From: an uncultured Acidobacteriota bacterium
GTDB taxonomy: Bacteria; Acidobacteriota; Thermoanaerobaculia; Gp7-AA8
NCBI GenBank assembly: GCA_937870635.1
Contig: CALMZP010000147.1
Coordinates: 1-64,000 of the forward strand
Length of the DNA: 64,000 nt
Direction of reading: 5' to 3'
Positions within the stretch are counted from its first letter, which is position 1; the number at the start of each line of letters is the position of its first letter. Position numbers and translations under genes: made by a program. This document shows, in pieces, positions 56,965-64,000 of this stretch. The notes under the pieces are model-generated. The model saw only the letters and a program-made list of their open reading frames with translations. It was not told where the DNA came from and did no database searches.

Positions 56965-58728
56965 CTAGAACAGGGCCGGTTCCTGATACGTCCCGAACAC
57001 GTCCCTGAGCGCGTCGGAGATCTCGCCCACCGTCGCGTAGGCCTTCACGCACTCGATGATCGCGGGCATCGTGTTCGCCTTCGGGTCGGCGGCTACCTTG
57101 CGCAGGTGATCGAGCGTGCTGGCCACGGCCTGCTGATTCCTCGTTTTCCGCACGTGATTGAGCTGGTTCACGTGTTCTGCGGTCATCGACTCATCGATGT
57201 ACAGGATCTCGTACGGCTCTTCCTGCTCCATCTGGTAGGCGTTGACACCGATGACGAGCTTCTCTTTCGAATCGACGGCGCGCTGGTACTGGTATGCAGC
57301 GTCCCAGATCTCGCGTTGCGGGAATCCCGCTTCGACCGCTTCGACCATCCCGCCGAACTGGTCGATCTTCTCGAAATAATCGAAGCAGCCCTTCTCCATC
57401 CGGTCTGTCAGCTCCTCGATGAAGAACGATCCGCCGAGAGGATCGATCGTGTTGATGACCCCCGACTCGTGCGCGATGATCTGCTGCGTGCGCAGCGCGA
57501 TGCGCGCCGCCTTTTCCGTCGGCAGCGCCAATGTCTCGTCGAGCGAGTTCGTGTGCAGCGAATTGGTGCCGCCGAGCACTGCAGCGAGGGCCTGGATCGT
57601 GACCCGCACGATGTTGTTGTACGGCTGCTGCGCCGTGAGCGACGCGCCCGCGGTCTGCGTGTGGAAGCGCAGCATCATCGAGCGCGGATCCTTCGCGCCG
57701 TAGCGGTCGCGCATGACCTTCGCCCAGATGCGGCGCGCGGCGCGGAACTTCGCCACTTCCTCGAACAGGTCATTGTGCGAATTGAAGAAGAACGACAGCC
57801 GCGGCGCGAAATCGTCGACGTCCATACCGGCCCGGATGCCGTACTCCACGTATTCCATTCCGTCGCGCAGCGTGAACGCGAGCTCCTGCAGCGCCGTCGA
57901 TCCCGCCTCACGGATGTGATAGCCGGAGATCGAAATCGGGTTGTATTTCGGAACGTTCTCCGCGCAGAACGAGAAGGTGTCCGTGATCAGCCGCATCGAC
58001 GGGCGCGGCGGGAAGATGTACTCCTTCTGCGCGATGTACTCCTTGAGAATGTCGTTCTGCAGCGTGCCGGAGATCTTCTTCCAGTCCGATCCATGCTTCT
58101 CTGCGACGGCGAGGTACATCGCCAGCGCGATCGGCCCCGTGGAGTTGATCGTCATCGAGACGGTCACATCCTCGAGGTCGATTCCGTCGAAGATCGTCTC
58201 CATGTCGGCCAGCGTGTCGACCGCGACGCCGCATTTACCTACTTCGCCGGCGCTGAAGGGGTGATCGGAGTCGTAGCCGTAGAGCGTCGGGAGGTGGAAC
58301 GCGATCGAGAGGCCATGCTGCCCCTGCGACAGCAGGTACTTGTAGCGCTCGTTCGACTGCTTCGGAGTCCCGAAACCGGCGAACTGCCGCATCGTCCACA
58401 GCTTGCCGCGGTAACCGGTCGGATGAAGGCCGCGCGTGTACGGAAACTGGCCGGGGAAAGCGAGATCGTGTTCGAAGTCGAGGTCCGCGACGTCGTGCGG
58501 GGTCGCCAGCGGCTTCATCTCCATCCCGCTGACGGTCGTGAAGTCCTTCTTCCACGCCCCCTTTTTCGCGACCACCGGATCGTGAACCTCGCGGCGCCAT
58601 TTCGCGTCAGCTGCGCGAACGGCGCGGAGCGCTTCATCGGAGAAGAGCGGCAGCTGCGCCTCCTTCTCCTTCCCAGCCGGCGGGATGACCGCCGATGCGC
58701 CGCGAACGTCCGTCTCATTGCCCTTCAT
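56965..58728 (-). CDS. Methylmalonyl-CoA mutase large-subunit-like protein
   Basis: Catalytic TIM-barrel chain of a B12-dependent acyl-CoA mutase, 587 residues. Motifs include [79 protein letters not shown] and [17 protein letters not shown]. The B12-binding DxHxxG domain is absent, so a separate small subunit encoded elsewhere is needed. The substrate may be methylmalonyl-, isobutyryl- or ethylmalonyl-CoA. The ATG at 58728 (GGGAG site) was preferred to 58740; it overlaps the stop of the crotonase-like gene (ATGA). Confidence 0.93.
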   Translation of the reverse strand: MKGNETDVRGASAVIPPAGKEKEAQLPLFSDEALRAVRAADAKWRREVHDPVVAKKGAWKKDFTTVSGMEMKPLATPHDVADLDFEHDLAFPGQFPYTRGLHPTGYRGKLWTMRQFAGFGTPKQSNERYKYLLSQGQHGLSIAFHLPTLYGYDSDHPFSAGEVGKCGVAVDTLADMETIFDGIDLEDVTVSMTINSTGPIALAMYLAVAEKHGSDWKKISGTLQNDILKEYIAQKEYIFPPRPSMRLITDTFSFCAENVPKYNPISISGYHIREAGSTALQELAFTLRDGMEYVEYGIRAGMDVDDFAPRLSFFFNSHNDLFEEVAKFRAARRIWAKVMRDRYGAKDPRSMMLRFHTQTAGASLTAQQPYNNIVRVTIQALAAVLGGTNSLHTNSLDETLALPTEKAARIALRTQQIIAHESGVINTIDPLGGSFFIEELTDRMEKGCFDYFEKIDQFGGMVEAVEAGFPQREIWDAAYQYQRAVDSKEKLVIGVNAYQMEQEEPYEILYIDESMTAEHVNQLNHVRKTRNQQAVASTLDHLRKVAADPKANTMPAIIECVKAYATVGEISDALRDVFGTYQEPALF

Positions 58729-59108
58729 TTGATCTCCCATTCTTCAGCGAACTCCGGGCGGCGCTTTTCCAGAAACGCCGCCAGCCCCTGCGCGGGCGTC
58801 CCGGTCGCGAACAGCCATGCGAACGTGGCGCGCTCCAAAGCGTCGCCGCCCCGCCGGCTCACCAATGCAGCGGCCGCGCCCAGAGCCCGCGCGCTCCGCC
58901 CCGCCAGGAAGTCTGCACCATCCCCCACCTCATCGCAAAGGCCCAGCCTCAAGGCCTCCCGCGCCGTGACCCTCGGCTGCCCGAGGAGGCCCAGGGCCCG
59001 GCCGCCGATGCGCCAGACGGCACCGGCCAGCGCGGCTGGCGAGTCGAGAACGATCTCGTCCTCTTCGCCCATCACCACCCAGTCGTTGAACAGGAAGTGA
59101 TCGGGCAT
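58725..59108 (-). CDS. Half-length crotonase (enoyl-CoA hydratase)-like protein
   Basis: A 127-residue protein that matches only the C-terminal half of crotonases: [20 protein letters not shown] and the end [30 protein letters not shown]. The N-terminal half with the CoA- and oxyanion-binding core is missing; instead a new start ([19 protein letters not shown]) leads in. The frame is intact and both ends are coupled (TGATG with the zinc-ribbon gene, ATGA with the mutase), so it appears to be a working, reduced gene rather than debris. It could be an accessory subunit of the mutase. Confidence 0.72.
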   Translation of the reverse strand: MPDHFLFNDWVVMGEEDEIVLDSPAALAGAVWRIGGRALGLLGQPRVTAREALRLGLCDEVGDGADFLAGRSARALGAAAALVSRRGGDALERATFAWLFATGTPAQGLAAFLEKRRPEFAEEWEIK

Positions 59109-59419
59109 CAACGAAAGACGGACATGACTTTACCGAACAACCCGGCGTTGGCCGGCTTGAGGAGCTGCTCGACTTCGCCCGCGTCGAACCACGTGCCGTT
59201 GCAGTTCGGGCACTTGTCGATGTGAATCCCCTGGAACTCGATGGTGGTGAGGTCCATCCCGCATTTCGGGCACTTCATGTAGTGCGTCTTCTTGAGGCGT
59301 TCCTTTTCCTCGGCGGCCATCTTGCCGGCCTGTTCCTGCGCCCACTTCTTTCGGCGTTCGAGCTCCTGCTTCGCGAAATACTCGTCTTCGGCACGGCTCG
59401 GCTTGTCGAGGTCTGACAT
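59108..59419 (-). CDS. TFIIB-type zinc-ribbon protein
   Basis: A 103-residue protein. A charged helix (~10-45, YFAKQELERRKKWAQEQAGK) is followed by a zinc ribbon: MKCPKCGMDLTTIEFQGIHI, DKCPNCNGTWFDAGEVEQLL. This is the small zf-TFIIB family of bacteria, of unknown role. The ATG at 59419 has GGAGAAGGA before it; the frame open to 59791 is not coding there. Its stop shares a base with the start of the crotonase-like gene. First gene of the mutase operon. Confidence 0.85.
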   Translation of the reverse strand: MSDLDKPSRAEDEYFAKQELERRKKWAQEQAGKMAAEEKERLKKTHYMKCPKCGMDLTTIEFQGIHIDKCPNCNGTWFDAGEVEQLLKPANAGLFGKVMSVFR

Positions 59420-59457
59420 TCCTTCTCCTCCTCGGGTGGATCCCGGTGCCACGGATT

Positions 59458-60210
59458 CTATCTTTGCTTGCGGGCGACGAGCAGGAGGCCTGGACCGAAC
59501 GGGATCCACGAGAAGAGGCGGTCGAGCGCGAAAACGGCCCGCACCGCCGCGACGAGCGCCCGGGAGCGTCCCGCTCGCGCGACCTGCCGCAGTCCCGGAT
59601 CGCTTTCCACGGGTCTGGCAGCGCGCCGTTTGTTCATCGGCAGCAGGAAGAGCGTGTCGTATGTGAGTACCATGGGAAATCCCCAGAACGCCGCCTTCCG
59701 TACGACGAAGCCGGCATTGCGAAAGAGATCGATCAGCGTTCCGCGGGCGTAGCGGCGGCGATGCTCGTAATAGGTGTCGGACGCAGTCCACAACGATTGC
59801 AGAGCCGGAACGGTGGCGATGCAGGTCCCTTCCGGGCGCAGCACGCGCCCGATCTCCCGCGCCGCGCCGGCATCGTCATCGAGATGTTCGAGCGTCTCGC
59901 CGGTCGTCATCCCATCGAAGACATCGTCGCGGAACGGCATGCGCGTCAGATCGCCAACCACGACCGGGATCGGCGATGTCTTCTTCACGTGCAGCGCGGC
60001 GTCGAACGAGTAGTCGATGCCGACGACGGGATATCCGTTTGCGCGAAGACGCGTAGCGAGCTGCCCGAGACCGACCGCGCCGTCGAGAATTCTCGACGCT
60101 CGCGCGAGGCGGGACACTTCGCGCACGATCATGCCGAGGCGATGCTCGTGCCGTGGCCCGAACATCTCCGGTTGCGTTCCCCACGCGTGAGTTTTCGAGG
60201 TGCTGGTCAT
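59458..60210 (-). CDS. Class I SAM-dependent methyltransferase
   Basis: A 250-residue Rossmann methyltransferase of the type-11/UbiE-like group: RILDGAVGLGQLATRLRANG (motif I; the usual DxGxGxG is partly changed to DGAVGLG), VVGIDYSFDAAL (II), GDLTRMPFRDDVFDGMTTGE and TLEHLDDDAGAAREIGRVLR. Substrate unknown. The start is at 60210 directly after a GTTAACC array. It is followed 38 bp later by the mutase operon, on the same strand. Confidence 0.85.
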   Translation of the reverse strand: MTSTSKTHAWGTQPEMFGPRHEHRLGMIVREVSRLARASRILDGAVGLGQLATRLRANGYPVVGIDYSFDAALHVKKTSPIPVVVGDLTRMPFRDDVFDGMTTGETLEHLDDDAGAAREIGRVLRPEGTCIATVPALQSLWTASDTYYEHRRRYARGTLIDLFRNAGFVVRKAAFWGFPMVLTYDTLFLLPMNKRRAARPVESDPGLRQVARAGRSRALVAAVRAVFALDRLFSWIPFGPGLLLVARKQR

Positions 60211-60211
60211 G

Positions 60212-60262
60212 CGTTGATCGTTAACCGTTAACCGTTAACCGTTAACCGTTAACCGTTAACGG
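60212..60262. repeat. Direct heptamer array (GTTAACC x6-7), no second arm
   Basis: Six or more GTTAACC units in one orientation (60218-60262). GTTAAC is itself a palindrome, so each unit can pair with its neighbours, but unlike the other loci there is no opposed arm. It occupies the upstream region of the methyltransferase gene. Confidence 0.88.
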
Positions 60263-60296
60263 CAGGGAGGATAGCACCCGCGAAACGCCGGCGAAC

Positions 60297-60330
60297 GAGA
60301 GGGGTTCCCGCGGAACGGGAACCCCTCGGA
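60297..60330 (-). terminator. Hairpin terminator after the VWA gene
   Basis: GAGGGGTTCCCGCGGAACGG followed by GAACCCCTC forms a 12-bp stem with a small loop, 9 bp after the VWA gene's stop on the minus strand. The tail (TCTCGTTCG) is only weakly T-rich. Confidence 0.6.
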
Positions 60331-60338
60331 CGGGGAGA

Positions 60339-61688
60339 TCAGTTACTCGGCGAAACGGTCGCCGTGGCGCTGTCGCGCGAGCCGCAGGCGTTGGTCACGC
60401 GCACCCAGTAAGGCGTCGAGCCGGTAACCGCGGGCGTGGTGAACGTTGCGCTCGTCGCTCCGGCGATCGGGAACCGCGTGCTCCCGCTCGGGCCACGGAA
60501 CCACTGGTAACGCAGCGGGCCGTCGCCGCCGGGCACGGCGCGAAGCGTGGCCGTCGAACCGCGAGTCACCGTCTGATCCTTCGGCTGATTGGTGCCGAGG
60601 AAGTACGGAGGCTGGCATTCGACGATGACGTGGATGATCGCGTAGTTGTCCGGCGCGCCTTCGCGCGTGGCCTTGAGGATCACGAGATGAGTTCCCTGCG
60701 GAGTCTCCGGACCGGCGGTGATGACCAGATCCATCTCCTCGGTCCCTTCGACTTCGGCAGGCGTCTCGTGGAAGGAGGCGGTGAAGGATGACGGCGAACC
60801 GTCGATGTTCTCGACGCTCCACACGGTCATGTTGCCGAAGCCTGCCGCTTCGAGGTTGCGTACGTGAACCGTGCCGCTGCCGTTGTTCACGACAACGAGC
60901 TCCTGGGGATCGATGAAGAGGTTCGTCGGGCCGGTGCGCGTGCCGCCGCCGCAGTTCTTGATGATGTCGACGACGATCTCGGACAGATCGCTCGCGTCCG
61001 GCGAAGTCTCCTTGAAGAAGCCGCCGGTGCTGTTCACCGGATCCTGCAGGATCGCTACGATCTCGGACTCCGGTGTGTTGCCCGTCGGGACGTAGACGCT
61101 GGTGACGAGAATTCCGCGCGCCGCAGCCTGCTGACCGAGCTCGGTGACGCGCACGTCGTGTGTGCCGGCGTCGAAGTCGCATTCGAACCCGCTGGGATGA
61201 ACGTCGGTGATGATGATGATGATTTTGGTGGCGCTGCCGCGCCAGTTGTCCGGGAAGTCTCCGATCTGTTCGCCATCGGGGCCCTTACGTTCGGAAAGGC
61301 CGTTGACGGCGGTGTTGAGGCCTTCGTCCCACGCCGCCGGGTTACCGCAGCTTCCCTCGGTCTCCATCAGGTCGACGGCATCGTCGAACGCCGCGCGGTT
61401 GCCCGGTGACATCGTCAGGAGCACGACCGCGTCGTTGCGCGGATGTGCGATCAGGCCGAACTGATAATCGCCGTTCGAGGCCTGCGCGACCGCGTCGGCA
61501 ATGAGGCCGACCTGCGTCTGGATCTGGCTGATGACGCCGCCCATCGATCCCGTGTTGTCGATGACGAAGACGACGTCCATGGGACCGCATGACTGCGCCG
61601 ATGCTGTGCCGGCCGCCCCGAAAAGAAGAACGGCCGCAAAAACGGCAAGAGCGGTACGCCTGAACGTCCGCTGGCAGTGGTTCAACAT
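60339..61688 (-). CDS. Secreted VWA-domain protein with Ig-like C-terminus
   Basis: A 449-residue exported protein: signal peptide (LAVFAAVLLFGAAGTASA), then a von Willebrand A domain (~35-245) with the MIDAS motif DNTGS (D44, T46, S48) in VVFVIDNTGSMGG, and IIIIITDVHPSGFECD. A beta domain follows (~255-360), and the last ~85 residues form an Ig-like module (GTNQPKDQTVTRGSTATLRA, RYQWFRGPSGS, YWVRVTNACGSRDSATATVS). Probably a surface or secreted adhesion or protein-binding factor. A hairpin terminator follows. Confidence 0.87.
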   Translation of the reverse strand: MLNHCQRTFRRTALAVFAAVLLFGAAGTASAQSCGPMDVVFVIDNTGSMGGVISQIQTQVGLIADAVAQASNGDYQFGLIAHPRNDAVVLLTMSPGNRAAFDDAVDLMETEGSCGNPAAWDEGLNTAVNGLSERKGPDGEQIGDFPDNWRGSATKIIIIITDVHPSGFECDFDAGTHDVRVTELGQQAAARGILVTSVYVPTGNTPESEIVAILQDPVNSTGGFFKETSPDASDLSEIVVDIIKNCGGGTRTGPTNLFIDPQELVVVNNGSGTVHVRNLEAAGFGNMTVWSVENIDGSPSSFTASFHETPAEVEGTEEMDLVITAGPETPQGTHLVILKATREGAPDNYAIIHVIVECQPPYFLGTNQPKDQTVTRGSTATLRAVPGGDGPLRYQWFRGPSGSTRFPIAGATSATFTTPAVTGSTPYWVRVTNACGSRDSATATVSPSN

Positions 61689-61798
61689 CTCACCCTCCTC
61701 TGCTCACGCCCAACCCGGATGTTTCTCATTTGTCAGAGTGAAAACCGGCCTAAAGCTTACGGTCCCGAGGGGGAGAAGGCAACTTAACGAACGATATA

Positions 61799-61899
61799 GG
61801 GACCTTGGACAAGGGACCTTGGACCTTGGACCTTGGGAGGCCACCAACCCGCCCGTGCGGCGTCGCTCCCAAGGTCCAAGGTCCAGGGTCCAAGGTCCT
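61799..61899. repeat. Heptamer palindrome (TTGGACC word) abutting the alaS stop
   Basis: The left arm (61800-61838) has GACCTTG units; the right arm (61870-61898) has CCAAGGT/CCAGGGT units. On the minus strand the alaS TAG stop is directly followed by GACCTTGGACC. The sequence ATAGGGACC at the left end mirrors GGTCCTA at the stop codon. Confidence 0.87.
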
Positions 61900-64000
61900 A
61901 CACGGCCGCCAGCATCTCCTCGAGCGCGCCGGCCGCCTTGCCGAGGGCCTCGTCGAGCTTGTCGGGGTCTTTGCCGCCGGCCTGCGCCAGGTCCGGCTTT
62001 CCCCCACCCTTCCCACCGACGATCGGCGCGAGCTTCTGGATGAGGATGTTCGCCGGAATCCTGTCGATCAGGTCCTTCGTGACGGCAGTGAGCAGCGTGA
62101 CTTTGCCGTCGGTGACGCTGCCGATCACGATCACACCGCTCCTGATTTTTGTGCGGAGCTCGTCGGCGAGATTGCGGAGATCGCCGCCGGCGATGTCGTC
62201 GACGCGCTTCGCCATCAGCTTGATACCGCCGACGTCGACCGCCGTGTCGCCGTTGCCGGCGGAGCCGCCGCCGGAGGCCATTCTCATCTTGAGCTGCTTG
62301 AGCTCCTTCTCCAGAGCCTTCTGCTTCTCCTGCATCGACCGCACATAGGCCGGCACATCTTCCAGACGCGTGTTGAGCTGCTGCTGCAGCTCGTGCGCGG
62401 AATCATCGAGCGTCTGGAAGTACGCGAGCGCGCCGCGCCCGGTGAGAGCTTCCATGCGCCGGACGCCCGCGGCGAGCGAACGGTCGGAAACGATCTTGAA
62501 GATGCCGATGTCGCCGGTGCGATTCACGTGACAGCCGCCGCAGAACTCGCGCGAGTAATCGCCGGCCGAGACGATGCGCACGACTTCGCCGTACTTCTCG
62601 CCGAACATGGCGACGGCGCCGCTCCGCTTCGCTTCCTCGATCGGCATCGTCTTCTTCACCACGTCGTGGTTCGCGCGGATCTGCTCGTTGACCTGCGCTT
62701 CGATCTCTCGAAGCTGCTCGTCGGTGAGCGGCTGATGGTACGTGTAGTCGAAGCGGAGGCGATCGGGCGCGACGAGCGAGCCCGCCTGCTGGACGGTCGG
62801 TCCGAGAATGTCCTTCAGCGCCTTGTGCAGAAGATGCGTGGCGGTGTGATTGGCGGTCGTATCGAGCCGTGTCGGAACCGGAACCGATGCGCGAACGGTC
62901 GAATCGAGCGACAGCGAGCCTTCGTCAACTCGCACGCGCGACACGATGAGGTCGCCCGCCGGTCTCTGGGTATCGAGCACCGATCCGCGCCCGCCCTCCC
63001 ATTCGAGCGTGCCCGTATCCGCGATCTGCCCGCCTGATTCGGCGTAGAACGGCGTCGGGGAAAGAACGACCTCCGCCTCTGCGCCCTTGGCCAGGGTCCG
63101 CCGCTCTTCACCGTCCACCACGATCGCTTTCACTTTCGCGGGGACGTCGGTGAGCCTGTCATACCCGACGAACTCCACCGCACCCGTCTTCTCGGCGATC
63201 CGCGAGAACGTAGCGGCGTCGGTCGACGACTGAAACTTCGAAGAAGCCTTGGCCTTCGCGCGCGCACCGGCCATCATCGTCTCGAAGCCTTCGCGATCGA
63301 GCGTCACCCCTTCTTCCTCCGCCATTTCGGCGATGAGATCGATGGGAATGCCATACGTGTCGTAAAGGCGGAACACCTCCGCACCGCCGAGCGTGCGTTC
63401 CCCCCGCGCGCGCACTTCGTCGAGAACGGCCCCGACACGCTCCATCCCGGTGGAAAGCGTCCGCGAGAAGCGTTCCTCTTCGGCGGACAGTGTCTTCACG
63501 ATCGCTTCGCGTCGATCGCGAAGCTCCGGATAGGCACTGGCCATCGCAGCGATGACGCTGTCCACGAGGTGCGTGAGGAGGACCGGATTGGGAAGCTTGC
63601 GCCCGAAGCGGATGGCGCGGCGGATGATGCGCCGCAGCACGTACCCGCGTCCTTCGTTCGACGGGATGACGCCGTCGCTGATGAGGAACGACGAGGCACG
63701 GGAGTGATCGCACAGCACGCGCACCGCCGTATCCAGCTCGCTCTCCATCTCCTGCGTGTAGCGATGACCGCTGATCTCGGCGATCTTGGTCATGACCGGG
63801 CGGAAAAGATCGGTGTCGTAATTCGTGGAAGTCTTCTGCAGCACGCTGGCAAGCCGCTCCAGGCCTGCGCCTGTGTCCACGGACGGCGCCGGCAATGGAT
63901 TGAGAACGCCGGTCTCGTCCCGGTCGTACTGCATGAACACGAGATTCCAGATCTCCATCGTGTCGTCGCCGGGACCGTTCACGAGCTCCGGCACATTCTT
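61898..64000 (-). CDS. alaS: Alanyl-tRNA synthetase, 5' end beyond the window
   Basis: Charges tRNA(Ala). The window holds the last ~700 residues: part of the catalytic core (NLVFMQYDRDETGVLNPLPA, SVDTGAGLERL), the tRNA-binding region (SNEGRGYVLRRIIRRAIRFG), the editing domain with the HTATHLLH and CGGCH zinc-site motifs, and the C-terminal coiled coil plus DHHA1-like oligomerisation domain (IVGGKGGGKPDLAQAGGKDP). All these are intact. The first ~170 residues lie outside. The stop TAG abuts a heptamer palindrome. Confidence 0.96.
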   Translation of the reverse strand, partial: KNVPELVNGPGDDTMEIWNLVFMQYDRDETGVLNPLPAPSVDTGAGLERLASVLQKTSTNYDTDLFRPVMTKIAEISGHRYTQEMESELDTAVRVLCDHSRASSFLISDGVIPSNEGRGYVLRRIIRRAIRFGRKLPNPVLLTHLVDSVIAAMASAYPELRDRREAIVKTLSAEEERFSRTLSTGMERVGAVLDEVRARGERTLGGAEVFRLYDTYGIPIDLIAEMAEEEGVTLDREGFETMMAGARAKAKASSKFQSSTDAATFSRIAEKTGAVEFVGYDRLTDVPAKVKAIVVDGEERRTLAKGAEAEVVLSPTPFYAESGGQIADTGTLEWEGGRGSVLDTQRPAGDLIVSRVRVDEGSLSLDSTVRASVPVPTRLDTTANHTATHLLHKALKDILGPTVQQAGSLVAPDRLRFDYTYHQPLTDEQLREIEAQVNEQIRANHDVVKKTMPIEEAKRSGAVAMFGEKYGEVVRIVSAGDYSREFCGGCHVNRTGDIGIFKIVSDRSLAAGVRRMEALTGRGALAYFQTLDDSAHELQQQLNTRLEDVPAYVRSMQEKQKALEKELKQLKMRMASGGGSAGNGDTAVDVGGIKLMAKRVDDIAGGDLRNLADELRTKIRSGVIVIGSVTDGKVTLLTAVTKDLIDRIPANILIQKLAPIVGGKGGGKPDLAQAGGKDPDKLDEALGKAAGALEEMLAAV

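Noticed and set aside
57940-58260. Small plus-strand frames with hydrophobic stretches
   Set aside because: They are antisense to the mutase gene and lack start signals.
57106-59100. 664-residue plus-strand frame
   Set aside because: Antisense shadow of the mutase and crotonase-like genes.
60212-60262. DnaA-box cluster or replication origin
   Set aside because: GTTAACC is not a DnaA box (TTATCCACA type), and no dnaA, parAB or GC-skew argument supports an origin.
1-64000. tRNA, rRNA or tmRNA genes
   Set aside because: I looked for cloverleaf-like GGTTCGANTCC arms and CCA ends in the gaps and saw none; a covariance-model search would be needed to be sure.

Overview
The window is GC-rich, densely packed DNA from a Gram-negative bacterium. 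Two TonB-dependent receptors, lipoproteins, signal peptides and outer-membrane style secreted proteins support a double membrane. The gene mix (peptidase M16B pair, DUF1361, YaeQ, EVE, FHA-GGDEF, very short intergenic gaps, frequent TTG/GTG starts) and the intergenic repeats look to me like Acidobacteriota, perhaps a soil or subsurface lineage. That assignment is an inference; no rRNA or tRNA gene is visible to test it. No prophage, CRISPR array or insertion sequence with a transposase is visible.

Layout. 1-3.4 kb: MFS exporter (cut by the edge), RuvC, TrmB and RsgA, chained by start/stop overlaps, then a receiver protein. 3.4-6.5 kb: a large PAS-GGDEF-EAL protein. 6.8-12.8 kb: a small hydrophilic protein, a broken M1 aminopeptidase, a D-serine-dehydratase-like PLP enzyme head to head with DNA polymerase IV, an amino-acid dehydrogenase-like oxidoreductase, and a secreted protein. 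12.9-18.9 kb: radical SAM / GT4 / radical SAM genes, OsmC and two divergent GT2 glycosyltransferases. 19-24.8 kb: hydrolase-YchF, glucokinase, a five-gene overlapping stack (sterol-desaturase-like protein, mini HTH, phosphoribosyltransferase, alpha/beta hydrolase) and a receiver. 25-27.4 kb: a ZnuD-like receptor with a small Cys/His protein. 27.6-33.9 kb: basic small protein, TrmN6-like methylase, SUI1, a catalytic plus non-catalytic M16 pair, Cys-rich protein, GDSL hydrolase. 33.9-41.2 kb: ABC-2 exporter, SH3/TonB-like lipoprotein, TypA, second TonB receptor. 41.4-48.4 kb: YaeQ, EVE, DUF1089, phosphoesterase, Sir2, ZIP, cytochrome c and hypotheticals. 48.7-53 kb: FHA-GGDEF, FRG protein, orphan antitoxin-like HTH, gene remnants and small genes. 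53-64 kb: FtsK, cupredoxin protein, methylmalonyl-CoA-mutase operon, methyltransferase, VWA protein and AlaS (cut by the edge).

The most unusual feature is not a gene. Nearly every larger intergenic gap holds a palindrome built from tandem 7-bp words. The word differs from locus to locus (GGACCTT, TTTTGGA, GTTAACC, TGAAGGA, TTGAATG, CGACCTT, ATGAACG and others), but both arms of a palindrome share one word or close variants of it. At many loci the gene's stop codon lies inside or against the array. At three loci the heptamer arms enclose a second, conserved hairpin. Other hairpin families (two copies of a ~105-112 bp MITE-like element; a GCGGGCGA/TCGCCCGC element, one copy of which is read through inside an ABC ATPase gene) complete a repeat landscape that I regard as the best candidate for undescribed biology here.
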